Below are positions 26,834-35,155 of a stretch of 64,000 bases of DNA, one piece after another. The notes under the pieces were generated by a model, which did no database searches, was not told the DNA's origin, and saw only the letters and a program-made list of their open reading frames with translations. Each line of letters opens with the position of its first letter. Position 1 is the first letter of the stretch. Source of the DNA: Edaphocola flava (GTDB lineage Bacteria; Bacteroidota; Bacteroidia; Chitinophagales; Chitinophagaceae); assembly GCF_004118155.1 (NCBI RefSeq), contig NZ_SAIQ01000001.1, positions 1 to 64,000 on the forward strand, given 5' to 3'. Made by a program: the position numbers and the translations under genes.

Positions 26834-27322
26834 ATGCCATCTCTACGGCTAGAGTATGATCTTATTCCTGAGGCTTCGGCCCTGGAACCTTTTTTACAGG
26901 AACTGATCCGGGAAGCGCAATATGCGGCTGAGCATCTTGCGTATGCTCCATACTCAGGATTTCAGGTCGGTGCGGCTGTCTTACTGGACAATGGTCAGAT
27001 AATCAGGGGCAGTAACCAGGAAAATGCGTCTTTCCCTGCCGGTACCTGCGCTGAAAGGGTTGCACTACATACGGCTGCCGTACTACATCCCGGAGTTAGG
27101 GTTACCTCTATTGCCATTACCTATACCAAAAAGCAGATCGATCCGTCGATGATGCACGAGGTTTTATCTCCCTGTGGTATCTGCAGACAGGTGATCAATG
27201 AAGTATCGCAACACCAGCAGGCAGCGATACATATATTAATGCGCAGTGCCAATGGCACTATCCTGTCTGTTAAAGATGCAAAAGAGCTGCTTCCTTTTTC
27301 TTTTGGCAGTAAAATGCTGTAA
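26834..27322 (+). CDS. cdd: Cytidine deaminase
   Basis: A 162-aa tetrameric-type cytidine/deoxycytidine deaminase of pyrimidine salvage. Zinc ligands are C72 (GTCAERVAL), C114 and C117 (SPCGICRQV); the catalytic proton shuttle is E74. The AYAPYSGFQVGAAVLL substrate-side block and NQENASFP loop are typical. It is slightly longer than the usual 130-140 aa because of an N-terminal ~25-residue extension. It is divergent from sppA and followed by a 9-bp hairpin. Confidence 0.94.
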   Translation: MPSLRLEYDLIPEASALEPFLQELIREAQYAAEHLAYAPYSGFQVGAAVLLDNGQIIRGSNQENASFPAGTCAERVALHTAAVLHPGVRVTSIAITYTKKQIDPSMMHEVLSPCGICRQVINEVSQHQQAAIHILMRSANGTILSVKDAKELLPFSFGSKML

Positions 27323-27341
27323 GCCAGTACTGTACTGGCTT
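27321..27341. terminator. cdd terminator hairpin
   Basis: AAGCCAGTA (27321-27329), CTG, and TACTGGCTT (27333-27341) overlap the last bases of the stop codon. No long T run follows, so the strength is uncertain. Confidence 0.45.
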
Positions 27342-27453
27342 ATATCTGTTTAAAAAACCTCCTGAGGCTACAAAGCTTTGTTATTTATTTGATTAAGTAA
27401 TTTATTCGTTTTAAGTTCGCGGATTATTTTAAAAAAAGTAGATAAAAAGTATT

Positions 27454-29082
27454 ATGCGTAAGGGGTTTATCATTATTTCGACCTTGTTAGTCATACTAAC
27501 ATTGGGCTTATCTGTTTTCTTAAGTAAAAACTGGTATGTATTCTGCGGAATTACGGTCTTGCTCACTGCATTGGGGTATTACGACATGTTCCAAACCAAG
27601 CACTCGATCATGCGTATTTATCCCGTGTTTGGCAGACTGCGTTGGTTCATGGAAGACATGCGCCCGAAAATTTATCAGTATTTCGTAGAAAGTGACATTG
27701 ATGGTCGTCCGATCAACAGAATCGATCGTTCTACAATTTACCAGAGAGCTAAAAAAGAGAACGATACCATGCCTTTCGGTACCCAGCTGGATGTATATGC
27801 CGAGGGTTATGAATGGATGTGTCACTCTATCGCTCCAAAAGATTTCAAATCACTGAATCACAATCCGCGTGTACTGGTGGGCAATAAAGATTGTACCAAA
27901 CCTTATAACCTGAGTATCTATAATATCTCAGCGATGAGTTACGGTTCACTGAGCTCTAACGCGGTTGAATCAATGAATGCCGGTGCACAAATCGGTGGCT
28001 TTGCTCATAATACCGGAGAGGGTGGATTGAGTCCTTATCACCTGAAACATGGTGGTGACATCATCTGGCAGATCGGTACCGGTTATTTCGGTTGCCGTGA
28101 TGCAAACGGAGGTTTCTCTCCTGAGTTGTTTGCTGAGAAAGCGCAACTGGATAATGTAAAAATGATCGAGATCAAAATTTCCCAAGGTGCCAAACCTGGT
28201 CATGGTGGTATCCTGCCTGCGGCTAAAAACACTCCGGAAATTGCAGCAATCCGTGCGATCCAGCCGTACACACTGGTGGCATCTCCTCCATTCCACTCTG
28301 CCTTCAATACCCCAAAAGAGTTGATCCAGTTCGTACAGAAACTGAGAGAATTAAGTGGTGGTAAACCGGTAGGATTCAAATTATGTATCGGTCACAAATC
28401 TGAATTCATCAGTATTTGTAAAGCGATGATGGCACTGGATATTTATCCTGATTTTATTACTGTAGATGGTGGTGAAGGTGGTACCGGTGCAGCGCCGCAA
28501 GAGTTTTCTAACTATGTAGGTGCTCCTTTACTGGATGGTCTGGATTTCGTTTCAAATATCCTGAGAGGTTTAGATATCAAAAAACACATTAAAGTACTGG
28601 CTTCCGGTAAAATGACCAGCGGTTTCCACCTGGTAAGAGCAATGGCTCTGGGTGCAGACGCTTGTTACTCGGCCCGTGCAATGATGATGGCTGTAGGTTG
28701 TATACAGGCGCTGATGTGTAATACCAATAAATGTCCGGTAGGTGTAGCAACACAGGACAAAACCTTATCAGTAGGTCTGGTGGTAGAAGACAAGAAAACG
28801 CGTGTAGCACAGTTCCATAAATATACAATTGAAAACTTTGTAGAACTGCTGGGTGCTGCAGGCTTAAGCAGCAAAGAAGAGCTGACCCGCTCTCATATCT
28901 ACCGTCGTATTTCATTGAACTCAATGCTGACTTACGAAGAGATTTTCCCTTCTTACGAAATAGGTGCTTTCATTAATCCTGAAAATATTCCGCAACGTTA
29001 CAAAACGGACTTTGCCTTTGCGAGCATGGACCGCTGGGGTATGGCGAATATCGGTAGCTGGAGTAACGACACCAATAAATAA
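27454..29082 (+). CDS. FMN-binding glutamate synthase family protein
   Basis: A 542-aa protein with two N-terminal membrane helices (about 4-21 and 27-43), followed by a cytosolic domain homologous to the central and FMN-binding part of glutamate synthase large subunits. Visible signatures are SAMSYGSLSSNAVESMN, HNTGEGGLSPYH, KISQGAKPGHGG, VDGGEGGTGAAP and an iron-sulfur-type Cys cluster, CNTNKCPVGVATQ. It lacks the glutaminase domain, so it cannot by itself use glutamine as in full GOGAT. Such membrane-anchored forms are widespread, but their reaction is not settled. No small-subunit gene adjoins. Confidence 0.9.
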   Translation: MRKGFIIISTLLVILTLGLSVFLSKNWYVFCGITVLLTALGYYDMFQTKHSIMRIYPVFGRLRWFMEDMRPKIYQYFVESDIDGRPINRIDRSTIYQRAKKENDTMPFGTQLDVYAEGYEWMCHSIAPKDFKSLNHNPRVLVGNKDCTKPYNLSIYNISAMSYGSLSSNAVESMNAGAQIGGFAHNTGEGGLSPYHLKHGGDIIWQIGTGYFGCRDANGGFSPELFAEKAQLDNVKMIEIKISQGAKPGHGGILPAAKNTPEIAAIRAIQPYTLVASPPFHSAFNTPKELIQFVQKLRELSGGKPVGFKLCIGHKSEFISICKAMMALDIYPDFITVDGGEGGTGAAPQEFSNYVGAPLLDGLDFVSNILRGLDIKKHIKVLASGKMTSGFHLVRAMALGADACYSARAMMMAVGCIQALMCNTNKCPVGVATQDKTLSVGLVVEDKKTRVAQFHKYTIENFVELLGAAGLSSKEELTRSHIYRRISLNSMLTYEEIFPSYEIGAFINPENIPQRYKTDFAFASMDRWGMANIGSWSNDTNK

Positions 29083-29094
29083 CAAGCATAAAGC

Positions 29095-29140
29095 ATATAA
29101 TAACAAAGGAGGCTGGATTCAGCCTCCTTTGTTATTATAT
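29095..29140. terminator. Terminator, 20-bp perfect stem
   Basis: Arms 29095-29114 and 29121-29140 are exact reverse complements with a 6-nt loop, 12 nt after the stop of the glutamate-synthase-like gene. Confidence 0.88.
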
Positions 29141-29232
29141 ATCCAATAAATCAAAAAATAGTGACAAAACACTTCCTAATCCAATGAGTATTTTTTAACT
29201 TGGCGCACATTTTAAACACATATATTGTAATC

Positions 29233-29841
29233 ATGAAAAAAGTATTGCTGCTTTCTGCAACTCTTCTCAGCCTGTTTGTATCCTGTACCAAAAACAATAC
29301 ACAGCCCAACAATAACGGGAATAACAATGGTAATGGAAATAACAATACCAGCACAGGTACTTATACGGCGAGCTTCACCTTCAATGGCAGTACAACTAAG
29401 CTTGGCTATAACAAGGACTTTGCCCAGCTGGTATCCAGCGCTGCGAATATGGTTGGTGGTTATGCCACAAACAGTGTCAACGGCATTGTGCCCTACCCTT
29501 CATTAGAGGTCACTTTTATCTTTGACCAGGACAATGTAAGCGAGGCCGATTTCATGGCCTTAAAGGGGCAGACAATTCGCCAGAATAATACTAATGGAAC
29601 TTATGTAAGGGTATCCCATGACCAGGATGCCAATAACAGTTGGTATGCCGATGCTACAGCAGACAATAGTTATGCAATTCAGATCAGTGATATTACCTAT
29701 TCTCATTCTGTAACCACCATATTTAACGATGTGGATGTATACCGTGTAAAAGGCAGCGGAAAAGCGCTTTTGGAAAAGGATGGTAGCCAGAAAGCAGTAG
29801 AAAACATCAGCTTCGACATGCTGATGTCCCGTGTAAAATAA
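29233..29841 (+). CDS. Lipoprotein, unknown function
   Basis: A 202-aa protein when started at ATG 29233. SPII signal MKKVLLLSATLLSLFVSC, then a low-complexity Asn/Gly linker (about 20-45, NNGNNNGNGNNN), then a beta-rich domain beginning GTYTASFTFNGSTTKLGY. The linker would hold the domain away from the membrane. Small beta-sandwich lipoproteins of this style are common in Bacteroidota and have no assigned role. An ATG at 29200 lacks a signal and is rejected. The gene ends at a bidirectional terminator facing rplQ. Confidence 0.7.
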   Translation: MKKVLLLSATLLSLFVSCTKNNTQPNNNGNNNGNGNNNTSTGTYTASFTFNGSTTKLGYNKDFAQLVSSAANMVGGYATNSVNGIVPYPSLEVTFIFDQDNVSEADFMALKGQTIRQNNTNGTYVRVSHDQDANNSWYADATADNSYAIQISDITYSHSVTTIFNDVDVYRVKGSGKALLEKDGSQKAVENISFDMLMSRVK

Positions 29842-29851
29842 GCAGGTATAA

Positions 29852-29898
29852 GATATAAAAAGAAGCCATCGCAAATTGCGATGGCTTCTTTTTATATC
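29852..29898. terminator. Bidirectional terminator, 23-bp perfect stem
   Basis: Arms 29852-29874 and 29876-29898 are exact reverse complements around one A. It serves the convergent lipoprotein gene and the infA-rplQ operon. Confidence 0.88.
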
Positions 29899-29926
29899 AG
29901 GAATAACCAGTATTCCTAAACTGAAA

Positions 29927-30430
29927 TTAAGCTTCTGTATTTTCAGTTCCTTCTTCAGTTGTAGTAGTTGTTTCTTCTGCTTGAGGAGCAGCTTCAACTT
30001 TCTTAGTTGCACCACCACGGCTACGACGAGTTTTCTTAGCAGCTGTAGTATTTGCATCTTTGTTGTAAACAGTATTGAAGTCTACTAACTCGATCATTGC
30101 CATTTCAGCAGCATCACCCATACGAGGAGCTAATTTAATGATACGAGTGTAACCACCAGGACGGCCTGCAACTTTTTCGCTGATCACATCAAATAATTCT
30201 TTGATAGACTCTTTGTTTTGCAGGTAGCTGAACACTGTACGACGATTGTGCGTAGTATCATTTTTAGATTTAGTGATCAGTGGCTCTACATAAACGCGTA
30301 AAGCTTTAGCTTTAGCTTGAGTAGTGATGATTCTTTTGTGCTCGATCAGTTGAGAAGCCAGGTTGCTTAATAAAGCTTTTCTGTGAGCTGAGGTACGACC
30401 TAAATTGTTTACTTTGTCTCCGTGACGCAT
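29927..30430 (-). CDS. rplQ: 50S ribosomal protein L17
   Basis: A 167-aa protein. Residues 1-120 match L17 ([20 protein letters not shown], then [15 protein letters not shown] and [20 protein letters not shown]). The last ~45 residues are a lineage-specific extension that starts basic ([13 protein letters not shown]) and ends acidic and Thr/Glu-rich. Last gene of the leftward infA-rplQ operon, 147 nt after rpoA, with a hairpin in that gap. Confidence 0.96.
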   Translation of the reverse strand: MRHGDKVNNLGRTSAHRKALLSNLASQLIEHKRIITTQAKAKALRVYVEPLITKSKNDTTHNRRTVFSYLQNKESIKELFDVISEKVAGRPGGYTRIIKLAPRMGDAAEMAMIELVDFNTVYNKDANTTAAKKTRRSRGGATKKVEAAPQAEETTTTTEEGTENTEA

Positions 30431-30538
30431 GACTTAAAATGATTTAATGATACTGTACCGTGTCAAGGAATACAGTACTGTTTTATTACCCTGAAGCCGA
30501 AGCCTAATAAAACGATGATAAATGTTATGAAATAGAGA

Positions 30539-30566
30539 ACCGTTTGGTTCAGGGGAACCAAACGGT
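30539..30566 (-). ncRNA. Stem-loop between rpoA and rplQ
   Basis: A 12-bp perfect stem, ACCGTTTGGTTC (30539-30550) with GAACCAAACGGT (30555-30566), has an AGGG loop (plus-strand reading). No U tract follows in the transcription direction, so it is more likely an mRNA processing or stability element than a terminator. Confidence 0.5.
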
Positions 30567-30577
30567 AATATTATTGA

Positions 30578-31579
30578 TTAGTGATTTGACTCACTCAGTT
30601 TTACGCGACTAACATCCATACCGAAGCTCAGACCTCTTTCACCTAAAACCTGTTCGATTTCAGTTAAAGATTTCTGACCGAAGTTGCGGAATTTCATTAA
30701 CTCTTCCTGAGTGTATTGTACCAGCTCAATCAGAGAGTTGATCTTAGCAGCTTTCAGACAGTTGAATGCACGTACAGAAAGTTCTAAATCTTCCAGTGGA
30801 GTATTCAGTACTTTACGTAATTGCAACAAGCCCTCATCTACAGTCTCTTCTTTCTCTTCACGTTTAGTGTCCAGAGAAATATTTTCATCTGTGATGATCA
30901 TCAGGTGTTGGATCAGAATACGGGATGCTTCCTTAACGGCTTCTTCCGGATGGATAGTACCATCAGTAATCACCTCCATAACCAGTTTCTCATAGTCAGT
31001 ACGTTGCTCAACACGTGTATTCTCGATAGAATACTTAACGTTTTTGATTGGCGTAAAGATAGAGTCGATAGCGATGAAATTGATTGCCGGGTCTTTTGGA
31101 CGGTTCTCTTCAGCAGGAACATAACCACGACCTTTCCCGATATGAATTTCTATTTCCAGAGTAGCAGAAGTATCCAGGTTACAGATCACCAGATCCGGGG
31201 TCATTACCTCAAAGTTAGGAGTTGCTTCGCCAATCATTGCTGCAGTGAATTGCTCTTTACCTTTGATTACCAGGGAAACTTTATCAGAAGAAATGCTCCC
31301 TTCTGTAATGGATTTAAAACGAACTTGCTTTAAATTCAGGATAATTTCTGTAACATCTTCAATAACACCCTTAATTGTATCGAATTCGTGGTCTACAGTA
31401 GCGATTTTGATACCGGTAATAGCATAACCTTCCAGAGAGTTCAATAAAACTCTACGCAGGGCATTACCGATAGTCACACCGTAACCAGGCTCCAACGGAC
31501 GGAATTCAAATTGTGCTTCAAAGTCTGTTGCTTTTTGCAATACAATTTTGTCGGGCTTCTGAAAATTCAATATAGCCAT
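30578..31579 (-). CDS. rpoA: RNA polymerase subunit alpha
   Basis: A 333-aa protein from ATG 31579 ([15 protein letters not shown]). The N-terminal assembly domain contains [20 protein letters not shown] and the C-terminal domain (from about 255) contains [15 protein letters not shown], which contacts UP elements and activators. An in-frame ATG ten codons upstream (31609) was set aside because the family starts at the chosen Met. It lies 125 nt after rpsD, with a stem-loop in the gap. Confidence 0.96.
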   Translation of the reverse strand: MAILNFQKPDKIVLQKATDFEAQFEFRPLEPGYGVTIGNALRRVLLNSLEGYAITGIKIATVDHEFDTIKGVIEDVTEIILNLKQVRFKSITEGSISSDKVSLVIKGKEQFTAAMIGEATPNFEVMTPDLVICNLDTSATLEIEIHIGKGRGYVPAEENRPKDPAINFIAIDSIFTPIKNVKYSIENTRVEQRTDYEKLVMEVITDGTIHPEEAVKEASRILIQHLMIITDENISLDTKREEKEETVDEGLLQLRKVLNTPLEDLELSVRAFNCLKAAKINSLIELVQYTQEELMKFRNFGQKSLTEIEQVLGERGLSFGMDVSRVKLSESNH

Positions 31580-31666
31580 ATTGAAAGAGTTGTTTTTTTG
31601 AAGTTTCAACCGAACGATGTATCCGGTCTATAAATAATTTTTGTTGCAATATAATAAGAAAAATAT

Positions 31667-31696
31667 CAATTACCTCAACCAGGGCTGAGGTAATTG
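31667..31696 (-). ncRNA. Stem-loop between rpsD and rpoA
   Basis: CAATTACCTCA (31667-31677) pairs perfectly with TGAGGTAATTG (31686-31696). In the transcription direction it is followed by ATATTTTTC, so it could act as a weak terminator or attenuator controlling rpoA/rplQ relative to the S13-S4 genes. Confidence 0.5.
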
Positions 31697-31704
31697 CATT
31701 TTTA

Positions 31705-32310
31705 TTATTTAGAGTACAACTCTACGATTAATTGCTCTTTGATATTCTCAGGAACAAACTCACGCTCAGGAGCAGAGATAAAGGTTCCTTTGAATTCTTT
31801 CTCGTTCATATCCAGCCAGTTGATGTTTAAACCTTTACCACGAACCAGGCTAATCACAGCAGTGTTAACTTTAGATTTTGGTTTCAGTTCGATTACATCA
31901 CCAGGTTTCAGAATGTAAGAAGGGATGTTTACTGACTCACCATTCACCAGGATGTGTTTGTGAGATACCAGCTGACGAGCAGCAGGACGTGTAGGCGCTA
32001 AACCTAAACGGTAAACAGTATTGTCCAGACGAGATTCTAATAATTTAATCAGGTTCTCACCAGTTGCACCTTTCAGACGAGATGCTTCTTTATAGATGTT
32101 ACGGAATTGCTTCTCTAACACCATGTAAGTGTATTTCGCCTTTTGCTTTTCTTTCAGCTGAACAGCATACTCAGATGGAGCTTTACGCTTACGGTTACCA
32201 CCGTGCATACCCGGAGGGTTGCTGTTTTTTGATAAGTTTTTACCTGATCCTAAAATTGGTTCACCGAAAATACGGCAGATCTTGTTCTTTGGTCCTGTGT
32301 AACGAGCCAT
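31705..32310 (-). CDS. rpsD: 30S ribosomal protein S4
   Basis: A 201-aa protein with the S4 layout: N-terminal MARYTGPKNKICRIFGEPI, then the S4 RNA-binding domain (about 92-150, LESRLDNTVYRLGLAPTRPAARQLVSHKHI cut here as LESRLDNTVYRLG and HKHILVNGESVNIPSY). The family's N-terminal zinc Cys cluster is absent; a single Cys remains (C12), as in C- forms. It is a primary 16S binder and, in other bacteria, a translational repressor of this operon. Confidence 0.96.
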   Translation of the reverse strand: MARYTGPKNKICRIFGEPILGSGKNLSKNSNPPGMHGGNRKRKAPSEYAVQLKEKQKAKYTYMVLEKQFRNIYKEASRLKGATGENLIKLLESRLDNTVYRLGLAPTRPAARQLVSHKHILVNGESVNIPSYILKPGDVIELKPKSKVNTAVISLVRGKGLNINWLDMNEKEFKGTFISAPEREFVPENIKEQLIVELYSK

Positions 32311-32415
32311 TTTTATATTTAAGTTTTATCGATTTTTGTAACACTCCTTTCAGCTCATCTAAAAATCGTAAAAGCCGATCTGAAAGGTTTTAAAAAAATA
32401 AGGAATATTATAAAC

Positions 32416-32456
32416 ACTATTAGATTAACCGCATTTTAGGCGATTAATCTAATAGT
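32416..32456 (-). ncRNA. Stem-loop between rpsK and rpsD
   Basis: ACTATTAGATTAA (32416-32428) pairs with TTAATCTAATAGT (32444-32456), and an inner CGC/GCG adds three pairs. It lies upstream of rpsD in the leftward transcript and could be an S4-type autoregulatory site or a processing element. Confidence 0.45.
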
Positions 32457-32472
32457 TATATAAAAAAATAGA

Positions 32473-32877
32473 TTATACTCTACGTTTTTTCGGAGGACGA
32501 CAACCGTTGTGTGGAATTGGCGTAATATCCTTGATGGTAACGATCTCGATACCGCTGTTAGCAACGGAACGGATAGCACCTTCACGACCAGAACCAGGTC
32601 CTTTCACGATTACATCTACTTTTTTCAAACCAGCATCAATTGCAACTTTTGCAGCATCAGCAGCAGCTTGTTGTGCAGCGTATGGTGTGTTCTTTTTAGA
32701 ACCACGGAAACCCATTTTACCTGCAGAAGACCAGGAGATTACCTGACCTTGTTTATTTGTAAAACTGATAATAATGTTGTTGAAAGTCGAAGTTACGTGC
32801 ACATCACCATGTGGTTCAACCTTAACGACTCTTTTTTTGGCAGCAGCCTTAGCCGCGTTTACTTTTCCTTTTGCCAT
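32473..32877 (-). CDS. rpsK: 30S ribosomal protein S11
   Basis: A 134-aa protein with a lysine-rich N-terminus, then [20 protein letters not shown] and a C-terminal [22 protein letters not shown] block (cited from [15 protein letters not shown]), diagnostic of S11 on the platform of the small subunit. Upstream neighbour rpsM, downstream rpsD. Confidence 0.97.
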   Translation of the reverse strand: MAKGKVNAAKAAAKKRVVKVEPHGDVHVTSTFNNIIISFTNKQGQVISWSSAGKMGFRGSKKNTPYAAQQAAADAAKVAIDAGLKKVDVIVKGPGSGREGAIRSVANSGIEIVTIKDITPIPHNGCRPPKKRRV

Positions 32878-32998
32878 TTTAAATAAGGTAATCTTTGAAT
32901 GTTTAAAAAATAACTAAGCAACTAAGCGCTTAGCTGGGTGAACCCTCCCTCCCGAAGAAGTGAATAGAGATCCGGCATCCACACCAATTTTAATTGGT

Positions 32999-33379
32999 TT
33001 ACTTCTTCGCAGCTTTTTTCTTACCTGCAACAGTGCGACGTTTACCTTTACGGGTACGGCTGTTGGTTTTGGTACGCTGACCACGTAATGGTAAGCCTTT
33101 ACGGTGACGCACGCCACGATAACAAGCGATATCCATTAAGCGTTTGATGTTCATTTGAACTTCAGAACGTAATTGACCTTCTACTTTAAATTCAGAAGCA
33201 ATAATGTTACGGATAGAAGCTTGTTCATCATCATTCCATTCGTTTACTTTTTTATCGAAATCGATTTCTGATTTCTCTAAAATGTAACGAGCGGTGCTGC
33301 GGCCGATTCCAAAAATATAGGTCAAACCTATTTCGCCACGTTTGTTTTTAGGTAAGTCAATACCAGCTATACGAGCCAT
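32999..33379 (-). CDS. rpsM: 30S ribosomal protein S13
   Basis: A 126-aa protein: [20 protein letters not shown] start, [13 protein letters not shown] helix-two-turn-helix region, and the basic [17 protein letters not shown] tail of S13, which contacts the P-site tRNA and S19. It starts 36 nt after rpmJ. Confidence 0.97.
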   Translation of the reverse strand: MARIAGIDLPKNKRGEIGLTYIFGIGRSTARYILEKSEIDFDKKVNEWNDDEQASIRNIIASEFKVEGQLRSEVQMNIKRLMDIACYRGVRHRKGLPLRGQRTKTNSRTRKGKRRTVAGKKKAAKK

Positions 33380-33415
33380 TTAAGAAATTTTGTTTAAAAA
33401 TTTAAAAATTTAAAA

Positions 33416-33532
33416 TTAACCCTGACGTTGTTTGAAACGAGGATTCTTTTTGTTGATCACATACAATTTGCCTTTGCGACGCACGATTTTACAATCTGCA
33501 CTACGCTTTTTAATGGCTGCACGAACTTTCAT
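33416..33532 (-). CDS. rpmJ: 50S ribosomal protein L36
   Basis: A 38-aa frame found by reading the gap between infA and rps[21 protein letters not shown] at the start and [10 protein letters not shown] at the end. This is the L36 family. The usual zinc set CxxC...C...H is reduced: one Cys (C14) remains, so this is a zinc-free C- form. It sits 58 nt after infA and 36 nt before rpsM, as in most bacteria. Confidence 0.95.
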   Translation of the reverse strand: MKVRAAIKKRSADCKIVRRKGKLYVINKKNPRFKQRQG

Positions 33533-33590
33533 GTTAGTTAATTATTATAGTTTTACAATTAAACTGATTTGGTCTTTCAGAAGGACAATC

Positions 33591-33809
33591 TTATTTGTAG
33601 CGATAAATAATTCTACCTCTGGTAAGATCGTAAGGACTCATCTCTACCCCAACTTTATCGCCTGGCAGGATACGAATGTAGTGCATCCGCATTTTGCCGG
33701 ATATCGTTGCCAATATCTCATGTCCGTTCTCCAGTCTTACCCTGAACATTGCATTGGATAAGGCTTCTATAATATTTCCGTCTTGTTTGATAAGGGGCTG
33801 TTTTGCCAT
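33591..33809 (-). CDS. infA: Translation initiation factor IF-1
   Basis: A 72-aa OB-fold protein: [20 protein letters not shown], then [20 protein letters not shown] and [14 protein letters not shown] at the end. IF-1 occupies the A site during initiation. It is the first gene of the leftward cluster and has its own -7 box 17 nt upstream; the usual upstream partners secY and map are absent. Confidence 0.97.
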   Translation of the reverse strand: MAKQPLIKQDGNIIEALSNAMFRVRLENGHEILATISGKMRMHYIRILPGDKVGVEMSPYDLTRGRIIYRYK

Positions 33810-33826
33810 AATTTCTAAAAGGAATG

Positions 33827-33834
33827 CAAAGGTA
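33827..33834 (-). promoter_or_regulatory. infA operon -7 box TACCTTTG
   Basis: Minus-strand TACCTTTGC matches TAnnTTTG, 17 nt upstream of infA. The expected -33 region is pure A/T without TTTG. Confidence 0.65.
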
Positions 33835-34116
33835 AGTTATTTTTCCTTAATAATGTAAAAAAATTATATTTTACATTACATGCGCAAGAGAATATACCAT
33901 ATTCTCTCCTCTTTTCTGCTAAATTCATATTACTTTCCAGCTCCGAAAGGAATCAGTATCCAGGATAAATAGTACAACAATAGATCTGATCGGCAATAAT
34001 CTGTAAACATATATAGGCGGCTGTACAAAAAGGAAGATGTTTGCTGCAGATACCTGAAATCGCAAATGAGTGCGCGAAATTATAAATAAGTAATCAATTT
34101 ACATTCATTCTATTAT
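33835..34116. other. Gap between divergent infA and HhH genes
   Basis: About 280 bp without a convincing gene. It holds a 9-bp hairpin (33887-33895 with 33899-33907) and one short frame (33880-33972, 30 codons, MRKRIYHILSS) that I do not trust. The rho-independent terminator at its right end (34117-34150) implies that some transcript, perhaps a small RNA, ends there. Confidence 0.35.
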
Positions 34117-34150
34117 AAAAATCTTGTTTCTTTTCAGAAACAGGATTTTT
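34117..34150 (+). terminator. Terminator-like hairpin without an upstream gene
   Basis: A 15-bp stem with one G-U pair, 34117-34131 with 34136-34150, TTTC loop, is followed by TCTTT. It lies 47 nt before the rightward HhH gene and far upstream of leftward infA, so no annotated gene explains it. Confidence 0.6.
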
Positions 34151-34197
34151 TCTTTATACCATATTCATATAATATTGAATATAAATTAAACCTAAAT

Positions 34198-35145
34198 ATG
34201 AAGAAAAAACAACCACAACCGGCTTTGTCTAAAAGCCAGGTCAAGGGTATTATTGTGCTGGGCACCCTGCTCCTTGGCACTACCCTTTTCTGGCGTCTTA
34301 GTTCCGTATTTGACAACCACGAAACCAAACTACCCGTCTCCGATACCAGTAGTTACACTGCTGCAGAGCCAAAATCCTACGATAATAACAAAGAAAACAC
34401 CTGGAATGAGTCGGCCGATCGCATCAGCGCACCTGCTCCTCACGTGGCTTTGTTCACATTTAACCCCAACACAGCCAGTGAACAGGACTTTATCCGGCTG
34501 GGCCTGCCCGAAAAGGTAGCCCGTACTATATGTAAATACCGTAGTAAAGGCGGCCGGTTTTATGATAAAGAAGATTTTGCTAAAATCTATACGCTCAGTG
34601 AAGCAGACTACCAGAGATTGTTGCCTTACATCAGTATACCGCAGGAGCCGGGAGATCGGCGTAAGTATGCATATAATAATGACAAGCGTACTTATGCTGA
34701 TTACAAGCCAGACAGCAGCCGGTCCTACAACCAATATCCGCGCAAGCAGAACAAGCCCATTCTTATTAATACCTGTACTGCCGAAGAACTAATGAGCCTG
34801 CGGGGTATCGGCACGGGCTATGCCGGACGCATTATCAATTATCGGGAAACCCTTGGCGGTTTTGTGGCAAAAGAACAATTGAAAGAGGTGTACGGCATGA
34901 GTGATAGCTTGTATTCGGCTATAGAACCATATATTATTATAGAGGCAAGTGCGGTCCGTAAGATCAGTCTGAACAATGCCACAGAGGCAGAATGGCTGCG
35001 ACATCCCTATACCCGCAAAATGACAAAGTATATACTTCTATACCATAAGGATATAGGGAGCTTCAAACAAATAGAAGATTTCAGGAAAGTTCCTTTGATA
35101 AATGACGAAAAATATCGTAAAATTGCACCCTATTTATCATTATAA
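34198..35145 (+). CDS. ComEA-like helix-hairpin-helix protein
   Basis: A 315-aa protein with one N-terminal membrane helix (about 15-36), a polar linker, and three helix-hairpin-helix units: FNPNTASEQDFIRLGLPEKVA (about 88-105; cited from NTASEQDFIRLGLPE), INTCTAEELMSLRGIGTGYA (about 190-209), and ISLNNATEAEWLRHPY (about 257-272). The central one has the full GIG hairpin of ComEA. Family members bind double-stranded DNA at the cell envelope during uptake, but many Bacteroidota copies are not linked to competence. Ends 10 nt before the acyl-CoA dehydrogenase gene, so co-transcription is likely. Confidence 0.85.
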   Translation: MKKKQPQPALSKSQVKGIIVLGTLLLGTTLFWRLSSVFDNHETKLPVSDTSSYTAAEPKSYDNNKENTWNESADRISAPAPHVALFTFNPNTASEQDFIRLGLPEKVARTICKYRSKGGRFYDKEDFAKIYTLSEADYQRLLPYISIPQEPGDRRKYAYNNDKRTYADYKPDSSRSYNQYPRKQNKPILINTCTAEELMSLRGIGTGYAGRIINYRETLGGFVAKEQLKEVYGMSDSLYSAIEPYIIIEASAVRKISLNNATEAEWLRHPYTRKMTKYILLYHKDIGSFKQIEDFRKVPLINDEKYRKIAPYLSL

Positions 35146-35155
35146 TACTTAATTT

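Noticed and set aside
33880-33972. 30-codon frame (MRKRIYHILSS) in the infA/HhH gap
   Set aside because: Short, without conservation evidence and partly inside a hairpin; kept only as a note in the gap description.
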